From Tricholoma matsutake (lineage: Eukaryota > Basidiomycota > Agaricomycetes > Agaricales > Tricholomataceae), in the NCBI GenBank assembly GCA_026075535.2, contig AP026542.1, positions 1,240,001 through 1,304,000 of the forward strand: a stretch of DNA of 64,000 nucleotides, read 5' to 3'. Position 1 is the first letter of the stretch; each line of letters begins with the position of its first letter. The position numbers and the translations under genes are program-made. The notes beneath the pieces are model-generated. The model made no database searches, was not told the DNA's origin, and worked only from the letters and a program-made list of their open reading frames with translations. This document shows positions 20,973 to 33,271 of the stretch, piece after piece.

Positions 20973-22074
20973 GTGTGACAAAGCAAACAAACATTCGACG
21001 TAGGTCACATAATCGGTGACCTGATCTTCTCACCACCTGACCTTCCCACAGTAAGAGCCTAATAATAGTGAGGATCATGCTCGTGACCTATTGCTAGGCT
21101 CGGTATTAATTCCTCCCCCAAATGCTTATTTCTATGATAACTCAAAGGCATACGTACTCTAACTCAAGGTAACATGTATTACCATGAGATTACACCATTA
21201 TATCTGCACTATGTTGAGACATAGAGGCTCTGTAGGCCTTGGGTGAGTGACTGTAACCTACCTGAATGTATTGACTCCTCCCCTCTCTTTTACAGACTCA
21301 TAGCGCGCTCTAAAGTGGTATTTATACTTAACATACCTTGGTATATGTGTATATACAACCACCAGTGGTCCTCATCAGCTGGCATGGAGTAACAAGGAGA
21401 ATAGGTGAGTAGTTGAAGATACTGTCTTTTAGGACGAAGTATTGACCATATGGACAACCTGTAGGTCATAAATGAAGGGTTATAGGCTACTATAAAAGCA
21501 TAGGAGAGCCTTTGGATGATAGGAACAGTGTGTGCCTCATGGTGAGTGAAGTTCACCTATGTTGATGGGAGGCCCATGCCCTGGTGAGCCAGAACCTTCT
21601 CCCCCAACTATTTCCTTTATCTACCCTCAATCTACATTATTATTAGGCCTAGGAAACGAAGAAAGCGAACGTTTTGGTGCCACGGATCTCCCAAGTAAGC
21701 ATACTCCCTCCTGACTCCATATTCTCTATTCTGGCTATCCTAACAACTGTAGGGTCTTCATGGGGTCTATCAGATTGTTTATTGGGACCATTATATACTC
21801 TTTTTGTGTGCATTGAATAAGGGGAAGGCATAGGGATGCAGGTAAGTGACAACCTCTCCCCCTCCCCATACAGGTGTCCTGTCAGAGAGCCCCTTGTTCC
21901 CAGCTTTCCCAATGTCAATCCCCACCTCTACAGACACCCTTATACCCTCTACACACACACCTTTGGCTGTAGAAAATGCACAAGCCCAGTAGATGGTACC
22001 TGTCTCATACTTCCCTCACTTCTCCCCATTCCCCTCCTTCCCACTTCATGCAGCTCCCTTCCTCTGTCATGTAT
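20973..22074. other. Non-coding region before the large inverted repeat
   Basis: No gene is supported. It contains the motif TATTGCTAGGCTCG (21089-21102), whose reverse complement occurs at 32827-32840, and adjoining shared sequence around CCTCCCCCAAATGCTTATTTCT. The rest is AT-rich with no clear repeats. Confidence 0.4.
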
Positions 22075-23856
22075 ATATTATATATATAATTATATAGCCC
22101 TGTACATGTAGTTGAGCCCCTCAATGAGAAGAAGAGACCCCTACTCTTCCCCTTATGAAGGGAGAATGTTGGTTTACAAGCTTAATATAGGTGAAAAAGT
22201 GAAAATATGTGTTTATTAACACTATATATACATGTAAAAGTGTTATATACACAAAAAAGCGAAGGAAAATGTTGGAGAATGAGTGGAATAGTGTGCTCAT
22301 CATCGGGGATGATGAGTGCACAGTTAGCCGAAGGTGTTGTGCATGTTGATCAACCATGGGAGACCACACTGGGTGCAGGGTACAATACCCCTGATGGGGT
22401 ATTATGTAAGTATCTCGGAAGTATTCCTAATACTGTCAAGATACTAGCCCAGAAGTATGTTGCAAGTATGCTGATTGTTGATTACCATACCTCCACATTA
22501 GTAACTTGTGCATATTGTAACTGTATTCTGAATGTCTTGGCTGAAAAATAATACAATATCTCCTCCCTACTATCACAATAATATTAAGATACTTCTAATG
22601 GAGTATTGAAGTGAAAGATCAAAATATTTTTCAAGTACTGAGAAGGCAGTAACTTGGTGGTATTGAGGTAATTTCTTCAGTACTACCAAGATACTATCTA
22701 CAATACTATCAAGATGATATCATAATACTTTGCTTGGGATATGTTAGCAATATGATGGAAAAGATCTAGAAAACCTCTGTGTCAGTATGCTTGAAATATC
22801 ATGGAAGTACACAAACAAAAAGAGTAGTCATACACCCCATACCTTCACCATACTAAAGCCAGGGAATATTGGAAGTATTGAAGTGTTGTTTATTCAATAC
22901 TGTCAAACTACTCTATGGGAAGTATATAAGAAGAAATTTGATAAATTGGGAAAGTATTATTAGCAAATGTCTGCACATGCAGGTGTGCTGTTGGAAGTAT
23001 CTACTTCCATGTCTGAGTACCTACATGTCCACTGGTAGATATCTACTCAGGTACTCACTTGCACATCCAAGTTGTATGACCAAGTACTTACTCAAGTACT
23101 TACTGGCACCTATTTGAGTACTGACTAGTACTTGCCAGTGCATATCCAAGTACTTACTCAAGTATCTACTGGAACCTATTCAAGTTTGAGTACTTACTTG
23201 TATACCCAAGTACCTACTTGACTGTCCAGGTATCTACTCAGGTACTTACATTCATCCAAGATGTATGTCCAAGTACTTACTCAAGTACCTATTTGCACCT
23301 ATTTGAGTACTTACTTGCATATCCAAATACCTACTTTATATCTACCTGCATGTTCAGGTATCTACTCAAGTACTCACTTGCACATCCAAGTACTTACTCA
23401 AGTACCTACTGTTACTATATCCAAGTACTTACTCAAGTACCTGCTGGTACCTATTTGAGTACTTATTTGTATTTCCAAGTACCTACCAGTGGTTATTTGA
23501 GTATTTACTTGTATATCCAAGCAGTGCCTACTAGTATCTATTTGAGTACTTACTTGTATATCCAAGTACCTACTTGATATCTACTTGTGTGTCCAGGTAT
23601 GTACTCAAGTACCACTTGCACATACAAGTTGTACATCCAAGTACTTACTCAGGTACCTAGTACTGGCACCTAGTGGAGCACTTACCTGCACATCCTGGTA
23701 CTTACTCAAGTACCTACTGTTACCTATTTGAGTCTTTACTTGTATATCAAAGTACCTACTTGATATATACTTGTGTGTCCAGGTATCTACTCAAGTACTT
23801 ACTTGCACATCCAAGTTGTACATTCAAGTACTTACTCAGGTACCTAGTACTGGCAC
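22075..23856 (+). repeat. Left arm of a ~1.8-kb inverted repeat
   Basis: It is nearly identical, in reverse complement, to 30655-32432. The first half contains many AAGTAT/AGTATC motifs (22400-22900); the second half (22980-23856) is an irregular minisatellite of AAGTACTTACT / CAAGTACCTACT. Open frames here (Tyr/Leu/Lys-rich) are by-products of the repeats. The arm similarity ends at about 23856. Confidence 0.85.
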
Positions 23857-24201
23857 CTATTGGAGTACTCACCTGCACATCCTGGTACTTACTCAAGTAC
23901 CTACTGTTACCTATTTGAGTCCTTACTTGTATATCAAAGTACCTACTTGATATATACTTGTGTGTCCAGGTATCTACTCAAGTACTTACTTGCACATCCA
24001 AGTTGTACATCCAAGCACTTACTGAAGTGCCTATTTGAGTACCATCTTGACCTACTTGCATATCTGAGTACTAGTACCTTCTTCCATGACCAGGTATTTA
24101 CCTGAGTACTTACTTGAATGTCTGAGTACATATCTGAGTACTAGTACCTACATCCATGACAAAGTACCTATTTAAGTAACTATCTTGGATATCCAGATAC
24201 C
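23857..24201. repeat. AGTACT minisatellite, non-mirrored part
   Basis: Continues the AAGTACTT array, including a near copy of 23680-23830, up to the gypsy-4 insertion site. It has no mirror in the right arm. Confidence 0.6.
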
Positions 24202-24603
24202 TGTTAGGGTGACACCCACTATCTGCTAGCTAAGACCGTGCAGGTTCTCTCTACAAGAAGGGGGTGGGATCTGCGCTCATGATGGGGGAATTGATGGTTT
24301 TGATGCAAAGGGTTATTAATAGATGAGTTGGTTGAGAAAGGCCTTTCACACTGAAAACATAGGTGGAATACCTAAGAGAACACAACTGGGGTCCCCTAGG
24401 CATATATTTAGGGTTTATATACTATGTTACATATATTGTACATTGTTGTTACTGATGCACTCGTACATGTGTGTACATTTTGATGCGTGTGAAATAAAAT
24501 TCTCCCACTATCAAAGTGTAGCGTCATTTGGTGTCATGTAGTGTAATTTGACATAATAAAATAAAAATGAAATTTTATTAGGTAATAGGGTGGTTTCCTA
24601 ACA
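24202..24603 (-). repeat. gypsy-4 LTR (3' LTR in element sense)
   Basis: 402 bp, TG...CA ends. Minus-sense polypurine tract AAAAGGGGGGTAA lies just before it (about 24604-24616). It differs from the other LTR at roughly 20 sites, mostly TG/CA/CG alternatives. Confidence 0.95.
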
Positions 24604-24614
24604 TTACCCCCCTT

Positions 24615-27600
24615 TTATGCCTCAACTTCCAGGCGAGAAAATATTGCATCTGTCCCCTCTGTGAAATTTTGGTAAGGCCGGAATTTCATCCCCTCATACA
24701 CCATTCTCACAATTTGATGCGGAGCATTTGGATTACGTTTAAAGAATTGGGCGATCGCATTACACGCTCTCTTACAATTCTCTTCAGGTTCCCACGAATT
24801 ATTTTCGTCGGTAGTTTTTCCACTTTATTAAGAACTCCAATTTGTTCTGTTGAAGATGTGAGTCTAGAATTTCTTCAACTATGTATTCTGGAGCACCTTC
24901 TACTATTATCGGAGGTTGAGGAGTAGTTTGTTGGCTAGGAATAGTGGGCAGGCGGTAAGGGTATAGGCAGGATATGTTAATCTCCAGATCAATCTTGAAT
25001 GATCGGGGTAATTTTAGCACTACCACATTAGGTGAGATCACTTTAGAGATCGCATATGGGCCAACTTGTTTCTCTGTAAGTTTCCTTGAAGGTTGTGAAA
25101 TATTCAGGTCCTTGGTACTTAGCCACACCAAGTCACCAACTTTGTACTCTGGAGCGCATGCTCGCGTACGATCTGCATGTTGCATCATGTCATCACGTGC
25201 TTTCTTCAATGCCGCCTCTGCTTCCTCTTGTACCTTTTGCATCTTAGATACAAAATCTTCTACCGACTGTACTTTGACTTCCCTTCTGGGTTCTACTCCC
25301 ATGCAAGGATGCTATCCATAGTTTGCAAAAAAGGGTGACATACGAGTAGCTGAATGGAATTTGTTATTGTGGGAAAATTCATCAATTGCCAGCCATTCAG
25401 GCCAGTCAGTTTGTCAGTAGTTGACAAACATACGTAGGTACTGCTCCAACTCCTGGTTCATTCTCTCTGTCTGCCCATCAGTCTGTGGGTGATATGCTGT
25501 AGATAATTTAGTTTGAATCCCCAATATGTTGTTCAGTTCTCACATAAATGCAGAAGCAAATTGTGGTCCACGATCGGAGATAACAGTATCGGGTAACCCA
25601 TGTAACCGCCATACCTGATTTAGATAGAGGCATGCCATGCCCAATGATGAGGTTTCTGTAGTAGTAGGAATAATATGGACCTCCTTTGTGAAGTGGTCAC
25701 ATACTACAAATATTGCATTGTATCCTTGAGCCTCGGGTAATCTGGTAATAAAATCCACAGATATATCTCGCCACAGCACTTTAGGTATAGGGTTTGGCAT
25801 TAATTTTCCTGCAGGTTTCTCTGGAAATTTTTTCCCCCTCATGCACGTATCACATCCATCCACATACCCCAACACATACTTTAAAATTCCAGGCCACCAA
25901 TAATTTCTCATTACTAATTCCAACATCTTCCATCTTCCTGGGTGTCCAGCAGTCGGCATATTATGATGTAACCAGATGATCTCCCTTCGCAAATCCTGAT
26001 CCTTCAGTACATACACTTTTCCTCAAAACAACACCAACCCTTGTTCCTCAGCCCATTCATCTCCTTTAATATTACCTTTCTTCTCTCCCTTCAGAGCTTT
26101 CATGGCTTCCACTACTTCATCGTCCATTTCCAAACATTGTCTAATTCTAGACAACATTTCCGTTTCCAAGCTATCTATTAATAGATGCCCTTGACGCATA
26201 GCACAAATGCGAAAGTATTTGGGTTTGAGCAAGGTAACATTCTTATTGTCCTCCTCCACCCCCCTTTTATGATCAATACATCTGGATAATGCATCTGCTT
26301 TCCTCATTAAGCTTCCCGCTTTGTGGACCAAGTGAAAATTGAAATGTGATAGGAATAGTGCCCAATGCGCTTGCCAGCAATTAAGCTTTTTAGTGGACAT
26401 GAAGTATTGCAGATTTTGATGATCCGTCCAGATCTCAATCTGATGCGTACATCCCTCCAAATAATAATTTCTCCACGCCTCCAATGCTCGTATTATTCCC
26501 AACATCTCTTTGTCATGCACATCATAATTCCTCTCCACATCATTCAATCCTTGGGACAAATATGCACAAGGATGTCATTTGTCATCTTTGCACAGCATTG
26601 ATAATACCGCTCCAGTAGCAAAATCGGATGCATCGGATTCCACTCATAAAGGGCATGTGAAATCCACTGGGGCTAATATTGGTCCCTCCACAAACTTCCT
26701 CTTCAACTCCTCAAACACTGTCTGCTGCTGCTCTCCCCACCTCCACACTACTCCCTTTCGCATAAGGTTATGTAAGGGTGTGGCAATTTTAGAAAAATTG
26801 TGCACAAAGCGATGATAATAATTTGTGAGTCCCAAGAAGGCTTGAACCTCCTTGACATGGGTGGGCGCAGGCCAATCTGTGATTGCCTGTACCTTGATCG
26901 GATCCATTTTGATCCCATCAGGGCCGATCAATAATCCTAGGAACTCAATCTTGCTTGCCCCAAACACACACTTCTCCAGTTTCAAAAATAGATCATTCTC
27001 CGCTAACCTCCGTAGCACCTCCTGCACTATCGGCTCATGATTTTCTTCATCCTCCATGAATATCAGAATGTTGTCAATAAATATTATTACCACGCCTTTG
27101 TCTATTATGTCCTTGAAAATGTCATTCATCATATTTTGAAAGGTTGGGGGACTATTAGTCATCCCAAAAAACATGACAAGCAGCTTGAAGGATCCTCGAT
27201 GCATGGCAAATGCAGCCTTCCACTCATCTCCTTTCTTTATTCATACATTGTTGTATCCCCATCGTAAATCCAATTTTGTAAAGACCTTGGCTTTTCCCAC
27301 CTTGTCAATTATTTCTGAGATCAATGGCAGGGGGTACGTGTTCTTCACTGTCCACTCATTCAGATACCTATAATCTGTACACATCCTCTTCCTTTGGTCT
27401 TTCTTTGGCACAAAGAATATTGGTGATGTCTGCAGTGATTTTGAAGGTCATATGTATCCTTTGCGCAATTGCTCCTTCAGGAATGCATCCACTTCTTCTT
27501 GTTCCATCAGAGATAACGGATATACCTTCGACTTCTTCGGCACAAACCCTGGCTTCATCTCGATTGCATGATCCCATGGCTTCCACACCAGCATTCGCTC

Positions 27601-28578
27601 AGACTCCTTCTGGAACACTGACAGATGTTCATGATACACTTTTGGCACCCATTCCTCCACTGGCTTCTCCACCTTCATGTCCAATGGTGCAAGCTTCCTT
27701 GTTGCATGCATCGTCTTGAGGTTCTTTGCTTCTAGCCACACTCTGTCTGATAGAAACCATCTCCAATCAGAGGGTTGAACGAGGGCAGGCCTTTCATTTT
27801 CTTTTCTAATTCAAGGAGACAGATACAAGGTTTGCTTCTGCTCTTCTTTCTTGATCATGACCGGAACTTCCTCATTTGGCATTTCCTCATCCTCCACTTC
27901 CTCCATTGTAACAGAATACTTTCTCAGACATTCTTCTCTTTCTTTTTTCCTTTTTTTCTTCTTCATCTTCCTCCCATACACATTACATTCCTTAGGACAA
28001 TGAGTCATTTGTACTTTCCCAGTTTTCCAATCAATTTTGGGATTATGCTTCTGTAACCATGGACATCCTATTATTAGATTGGTTTTTCCAAGATCACACA
28101 CTTTGAATATTGCTCGCTCCTGATGCTCCTGATACTTTAGGACCATAGTCACCTTCTCCTTGATAGTTCCTCCACGATTGACTGTTCCATCAATATTGTA
28201 CACCATTATAGGTTGCGCCAGCTTGCGTGTGTCAATACTGTTTCTGGTAATTAAGGACTGATTAGTAAATAATCCTGTAGCACCACTATCAAGCAATGCT
28301 TCCACATCAATTGCTGCATGCGTGTCCACTGTCTTCAGTCCCACAGTCAAGGTGATTTTGGGTTCTATTCGCGCAGAGCGAATAAAGAATTTAGGGGTTT
28401 TCGGAAATGACATGTGACAATTTTCTTTGTCACATGATTGACAACAGTTGTACTCCTTTTCGTCACGTGATTCAGAATGGTTGTACTCCTCCTCAATTTC
28501 CTTTTCTGATTTGCTCTGGGTTTCCTCAGATACTAATACATTGTAACAATTCTGGGTCACCAATGGGGAAACCTTCAC
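24615..28578 (-). pseudogene. pol: gypsy-4 Pol: protease, RT, RNase H, integrase, chromodomain
   Basis: One frame runs from 28578 to about 24810, broken almost only by TGA (near 27811, 27448, 26641, 26575, 26020, 25540 and elsewhere) plus one TAG near 25312. Protease has LLDSGATGLF. RT has FGMTNSPPTFQ and a catalytic box reading F-I-D-N (Asn codon 27070-27072). RNase H has ESDASDFATGAVLS and ADALSRC. Integrase shows H/H, CDTCMRG, VDFI, SDRGPQF and a TDGQTER segment, so DDE is present. The chromodomain (EYIVEEILDSHLQ, FLIKWKNY) is followed by a one-base frameshift near 24800, after which NNSWEPEEN and a TAA at 24615-24617 complete it. Confidence 0.9.
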
Positions 28579-29672
28579 TGGGACTCTTCCACAAAATTCT
28601 TCTGCTTGCCTTCCTCCGGCTTCACTTCCTTGATTGTAGCTTCCCTAATCTTTCTTTTCTGCCTACAATTCCTAGAAATGTGTCCTAACTGCCCACAGTT
28701 AAAACATTTAAGTGGGGCTCGTCTTCTTGCTTGATCAACCTCCATTGCCTCTGCTGGTGCTGCTGACTCTGTAACTATAGGTGTCACTGCCATGGCTGGT
28801 AGCTGTGCCCTAGGAGCTTGCACCTGAGGCGCCTTTCCTTTCTCAGACTTTCCTCCTAATGACTTTCCAAATTTACTACTTCCATACATCAACTTTGACT
28901 CTGCCTGTTCCTGCCAATATTGCTGGTCCAGGCACATTGCCCAATTATACCCCTCGTCCAACTTCTCTGGCATAGAAGGTAGTTGGTAGATAGACTTGAA
29001 TAAAGAGGGATTTAATCCTGCTTTCAAAAGCTCTACCAACGCGGCTTCTCCCATGTCTGTTTGCGAAGCTTCTGCTTTGAACTGCAAAATATATTCATCC
29101 ACCGCTAGGGAACCTTGGTACATGGTCTTTAATTTAGCATTGGCTGTTGCCTTTGGATTAGGGTCTCCAAACTGTGCCTCCAATCTCTCCAGAAATTCCT
29201 TGAAGGTTGCAAATGGTTTATTTCCCGCAGCAATTTGATTAATAGCCTTGTTTCTCCAGAACTGTGCTTTCCCCCCCTGGATGTACGAGAGAGCAAACAT
29301 AATCCTAGACTCAGCTGTACAAAACTCTCGCTTCCTCCCATGGATGTACAATACTATAGAGCTGATGAAGGATTTTGTATTCTCCATGGTACCATCAAAG
29401 ATTTGCGGGGGCACGTACTTAGGTAAGTGCACTTTTCCATTTCTGGATTTCTCCACTGTCTCATCCTCCTGTGATATCCACTCCACCATCTCCTCCATCT
29501 CATCATCTCTTTCTCCTGTCATCTCTGGTTGTACTTCCACTTGTCTGGGCTGTGATGCTGCCAACACTGACACTAATTGGGACATTTGCACTGTAAGCAC
29601 ATCAATTTTCACCTCTAGTGCTGGTGTGGGAACAGGATTAGGGCTGGGATTAGAAGTTGAAGGTTCGGACAT
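28575..29672 (-). CDS. gag: gypsy-4 Gag
   Basis: A 365-codon open frame starting MSEPSTSN. A capsid-like domain (about residues 85-245) contains FDGTMENTKSFISS and ALSYIQGGKAQFWRN, which match the Retrotrans_gag pattern. A zinc knuckle CFNCGQLGHISRNC (C-x2-C-x4-H-x4-C) lies near residue 330, followed by basic RQKRK. Gag would package the element RNA. This is one of the few intact frames in the window. It overlaps the following protease frame, which lies in the -1 frame (GTG of pol overlaps the Gag TGA), so Pol may have been made by a -1 shift, or one base has been gained or lost. Confidence 0.85.
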   Translation of the reverse strand: MSEPSTSNPSPNPVPTPALEVKIDVLTVQMSQLVSVLAASQPRQVEVQPEMTGERDDEMEEMVEWISQEDETVEKSRNGKVHLPKYVPPQIFDGTMENTKSFISSIVLYIHGRKREFCTAESRIMFALSYIQGGKAQFWRNKAINQIAAGNKPFATFKEFLERLEAQFGDPNPKATANAKLKTMYQGSLAVDEYILQFKAEASQTDMGEAALVELLKAGLNPSLFKSIYQLPSMPEKLDEGYNWAMCLDQQYWQEQAESKLMYGSSKFGKSLGGKSEKGKAPQVQAPRAQLPAMAVTPIVTESAAPAEAMEVDQARRRAPLKCFNCGQLGHISRNCRQKRKIREATIKEVKPEEGKQKNFVEESQ

Positions 29673-30147
29673 AATTATAGAATCTGTGATGAATCACTTC
29701 TTTGACAAATACAGGATTGGTTCTTCGAGACCTCTCCAAACATTTACAGGTCATGTGATGGTTTGTCAATCATTTGTCGTTCATCAGGTGCCTAATTTGA
29801 CACTTCAGATCAATAACCCTTCCAACAGTGCCTGATCTCGGAGATAACACTGAATTTGGCTTGTAACTAAAATAGTCATCCAAATAGAGTGATGTAAATC
29901 ATAACTAAACCAGATCCAATTGGTTGTCTGGTTGCAGCTGTCCTAATGACAAGTGCTGCCTCTCAATCACTGGCAGTCGCAATGTAAGGCAAGGCCTGGC
30001 ATCGGCTTACAAAAGAAAAGGTAGATTATGTATGTACAAGTACTTCCGGCTCGTGCTGAAAGGATGAGTAATTGGATGTGGCGCGGTGAAACAATAATGT
30101 ATGCGCAAGTAAGAGAAGGCGCACTGATATGGGAAGTTGTGTTCTTC

Positions 30148-30549
30148 TGTTAGGGCAACACCCACTATCTGCTAGCTAAGACCGTGCAGGTTCTCTCTAC
30201 AAGAAGGGGGCGGGATCTGTGCTCATGATGGGGGAATTGATGGTTTTGATGTGAGGGGTTATTAATAGATGAGTTGGTTGAGAAAGGCCTTTCACACCAA
30301 AAACGTAGGTGGAATACCTAAGAGAACACAACTGGGGTCCCCTAGGCATATATTTAGGGTTTATATACTATGTTACATATATTGTACATTGTTGTTACCG
30401 ACGCACTCGTACATGCACGTACATTTTGATGTGTGTGAAATAAACTTCTCATGCTATCAAAGTGTAGCATCATTTGGCATCATGTAGTGTAATTTGACAT
30501 AATAAAATAAAAATGAAATTTTATTAGGTAATGGGGTGGTTTCCTAACA
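30148..30549 (-). repeat. gypsy-4 LTR (5' LTR in element sense)
   Basis: 402 bp partner of 24202-24603. An AT-rich TATATACTATG stretch inside could be promoter-like. The leader (29673-30147) lies between this LTR and gag and shows no ORF. Confidence 0.95.
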
Positions 30550-30654
30550 ATACCTAATTAATAGGTACTTTAGAAAGTACTTGGACATACAACTTGAACA
30601 TGAAAGTAAGCACCCAAATATGTACCAGTAGGTACTTGAGTAAGTACTTGGATA

Positions 30655-32432
30655 AGGTGCCAGTACTAGGTACCTGAGTAAGTACTTGAATGTACAACTT
30701 GGATGTGCAAGTAAGTACTTGAGTAGATACCTGGACACACAAGTATATATCAAGTAGGTACTTTGATATACAAGTAAAGACTCAAATAGGTAACAGTAGG
30801 TACTTGAGTAAGTACCAGGATGTGCAGGTAAGTGCTCCACTAGGTGCCAGTACTAGGTACCTGAGTAAGTACTTGGATGTACAACTTGTATGTGCAAGTG
30901 GTACTTGAGTACATACCTGGACACACAAGTAGATATCAAGTAGGTACTTGGATATACAAGTAAGTACTCAAATAGATACTAGTAGGCACTGCTTGGATAT
31001 ACAAGTAAATACTCAAATAACCACTGGTAGGTACTTGGAAATACAAATAAGTACTCAAATAGGTACCAGCAGGTACTTGAGTAAGTACTTGGATATAGTA
31101 ACAGTAGGTACTTGAGTAAGTACTTGGATGTGCAAGTGAGTACTTGAGTAGATACCTGAACATGCAGGTAGATATAAAGTAGGTATTTGGATATGCAAGT
31201 AAGTACTCAAATAGGTGCAAATAGGTACTTGAGTAAGTACTTGGACATACATCTTGGATGAATGTAAGTACCTGAGTAGATACCTGGACAGTCAAGTAGG
31301 TACTTGGGTATACAAGTAAGTACTCAAACTTGAATAGGTTCCAGTAGATACTTGAGTAAGTACTTGGATATGCACTGGCAAGTACTAGTCAGTACTCAAA
31401 TAGGTGCCAGTAAGTACTTGAGTAAGTACTTGGTCATACAACTTGGATGTGCAAGTGAGTACCTGAGTAGATATCTACCAGTGGACATGTAGGTACTCAG
31501 ACATGGAAGTAGATACTTCCAACAGCACACCTGCATGTGCAGACATTTGCTAATAATACTTTCCCAATTTATCAAATTTCTTCTTATATACTTCCCATAG
31601 AGTAGTTTGACAGTATTGAATAAACAACACTTCAATACTTCCAATATTCCCTGGCTTTAGTATGGTGAAGGTATGGGGTGTATGACTACTCTTTTTGTTT
31701 GTGTACTTCCATGATATTTCAAGCATACTGACACAGAGGTTTTCTAGATCTTTTCCATCATATTGCTAACATATCCCAAGCAAAGTATTATGATATCATC
31801 TTGATAGTATTGTAGATAGTATCTTGGTAGTACTGAAGAAATTACCTCAATACCACCAAGTTACTGCCTTCTCAGTACTTGAAAAATATTTTGATCTTTC
31901 ACTTCAATACTCCATTAGAAGTATCTTAATATTATTGTGATAGTAGGGAGGAGATATTGTATTATTTTTCAGCCAAGACATTCAGAATACAGTTACAATA
32001 TGCACAAGTTACTAATGTGGAGGTATGGTAATCAACAATCAGCATACTTGCAACATACTTCTGGGCTAGTATCTTGACAGTATTAGGAATACTTCCGAGA
32101 TACTTACATAATACCCCATCAGGGGTATTGTACCCTGCACCCAGTGTGGTCTCCCATGGTTGATCAACATGCACAACACCTTCGGCTAACTGTGCACTCA
32201 TCATCCCCGATGATGAGCACACTATTCCACTCATTCTCCAACATTTTCCTTCACTTTTTTGTGTATATAACACTTTTACATGTATATATAGTGTTAATAA
32301 ACACATATTTTCACTTTTTCACCTATATTAAGCTTGTAAACCAACATTCTCCCTTCATAAGGGGAAGAGTAGGGGTCTCTTCTTCTCATTGAGGGGCTCA
32401 ACTACATGTACAGGGCTATATAATTATATATA
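30655..32432 (-). repeat. Right arm of the ~1.8-kb inverted repeat
   Basis: Mirror of 22075-23856 with very few differences (for example one base near 32250). The short segment 30555-30654 between it and gypsy-4 is more AGTACT repeat that has no mirror on the left. Confidence 0.85.
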
Positions 32433-32840
32433 ATTAGAAGTATCTTAATATTATTGTGATAGTAGGGAGGAGATATTGTATTATTTTTCAGCCAAGACAT
32501 TCAGAATACAGTTACAATATGTACAAGTTACTAATGTACAGGTATGGTAATCAACAATCAGCATACTTGCAACATACTTCTGGGCTAGTATCTTGACAGT
32601 ATTAGGAATACTTCCAAGATACTTACATAATACCCCATCAGGGGTATTGTGCCCTGCACCCAGTGCCATGATCTGTTGATGATCGGAATGGTTGGAAGGT
32701 GCTGTGCACAATGCCGCACATGCCCAAAGCTATAGCTTATGTGAGCACAGTACATAGGCTTACCTTTGAAGTTAGAAATAAGCATTTGGGGGAGGAATTA
32801 ATGCTGGTGTTGGGTAATAATGACATCGAGCCTAGCAATA
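32433..32840. repeat. Partial extra copy of the arm, then terminal motif
   Basis: 32433-32667 repeats 31915-32140 in direct orientation (GAAGTATCTTAATATTATTG onward). After a unique stretch (32668-32765) comes AGAAATAAGCATTTGGGGG and finally CGAGCCTAGCAATA (32827-32840), the mirror of the left terminal motif at 21089. Confidence 0.65.
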
Positions 32841-33271
32841 CTTAGTCTCATTCCCAACGTTATAGGACAGGAGATGCTCATTCTAGGACACTGGTTGTTC
32901 ACCAGTCCGAGCTGGGTTTGAAGTCAGAGGCAAAAAAATATGAACGAAACACTCGCAAGCTCCTGCCCTATAATGCAGCCTCCTCCCCATGCCCTATGGG
33001 AGTGGGAAAAATCCGTGATCATTGATGGCTAGTTTTAATGTCCGAAATCTTAAGTCTTTTTACTCTCCCGTCAGGCCTGGCATCAAACATTTGTAAACAG
33101 AGTGTGCCACAGTGATGGCTGATGGTAAATGTCCCATTTTGTATAGTATTAATAATTATTCTCGCTTAGATTCTCAATTAAAATAGTGATCAACTGATGT
33201 CCTCCACATCTATAATGTATTATTAGATAGGAAGAAAATTTGATGTATATCCATATAAGGCTATCTACAGC
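32841..33271. other. Upstream region of the RecQ-like gene
   Basis: Unique-looking DNA with no ORF or repeat that I recognise. It may hold the 5' end and promoter of the helicase gene. Confidence 0.3.

Larger units (their letters stand above)
24202..30549 (-). mobile_element. Ty3/gypsy-4 chromovirus, full length, TSD ATACC
   Basis: 6348 bp bounded by two 402-bp LTRs (TGTTAGG...CCTAACA) and by the 5-bp duplication ATACC at 24197-24201 and 30550-30554. The minus strand holds gag, protease, RT, RNase H, integrase and chromodomain in that order. It is structurally complete but disabled by stops (nearly all TGA) and a D-to-N change in the RT active site. Confidence 0.95.

Noticed and set aside
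23000..24000. CRISPR-like array
   Set aside because: Motifs are irregular, without equal spacers, and the DNA is eukaryotic.
22980..24130. Tyr/Leu/Lys-rich ORFs in the AGTACT arrays
   Set aside because: All frames of the minisatellite are open because of its repeat unit; peptides have no domain and appear on both arms.
32885..32935. tRNA-like region with GGGTTTGAAGTC
   Set aside because: A B-box-like string only; no A box at the right distance.
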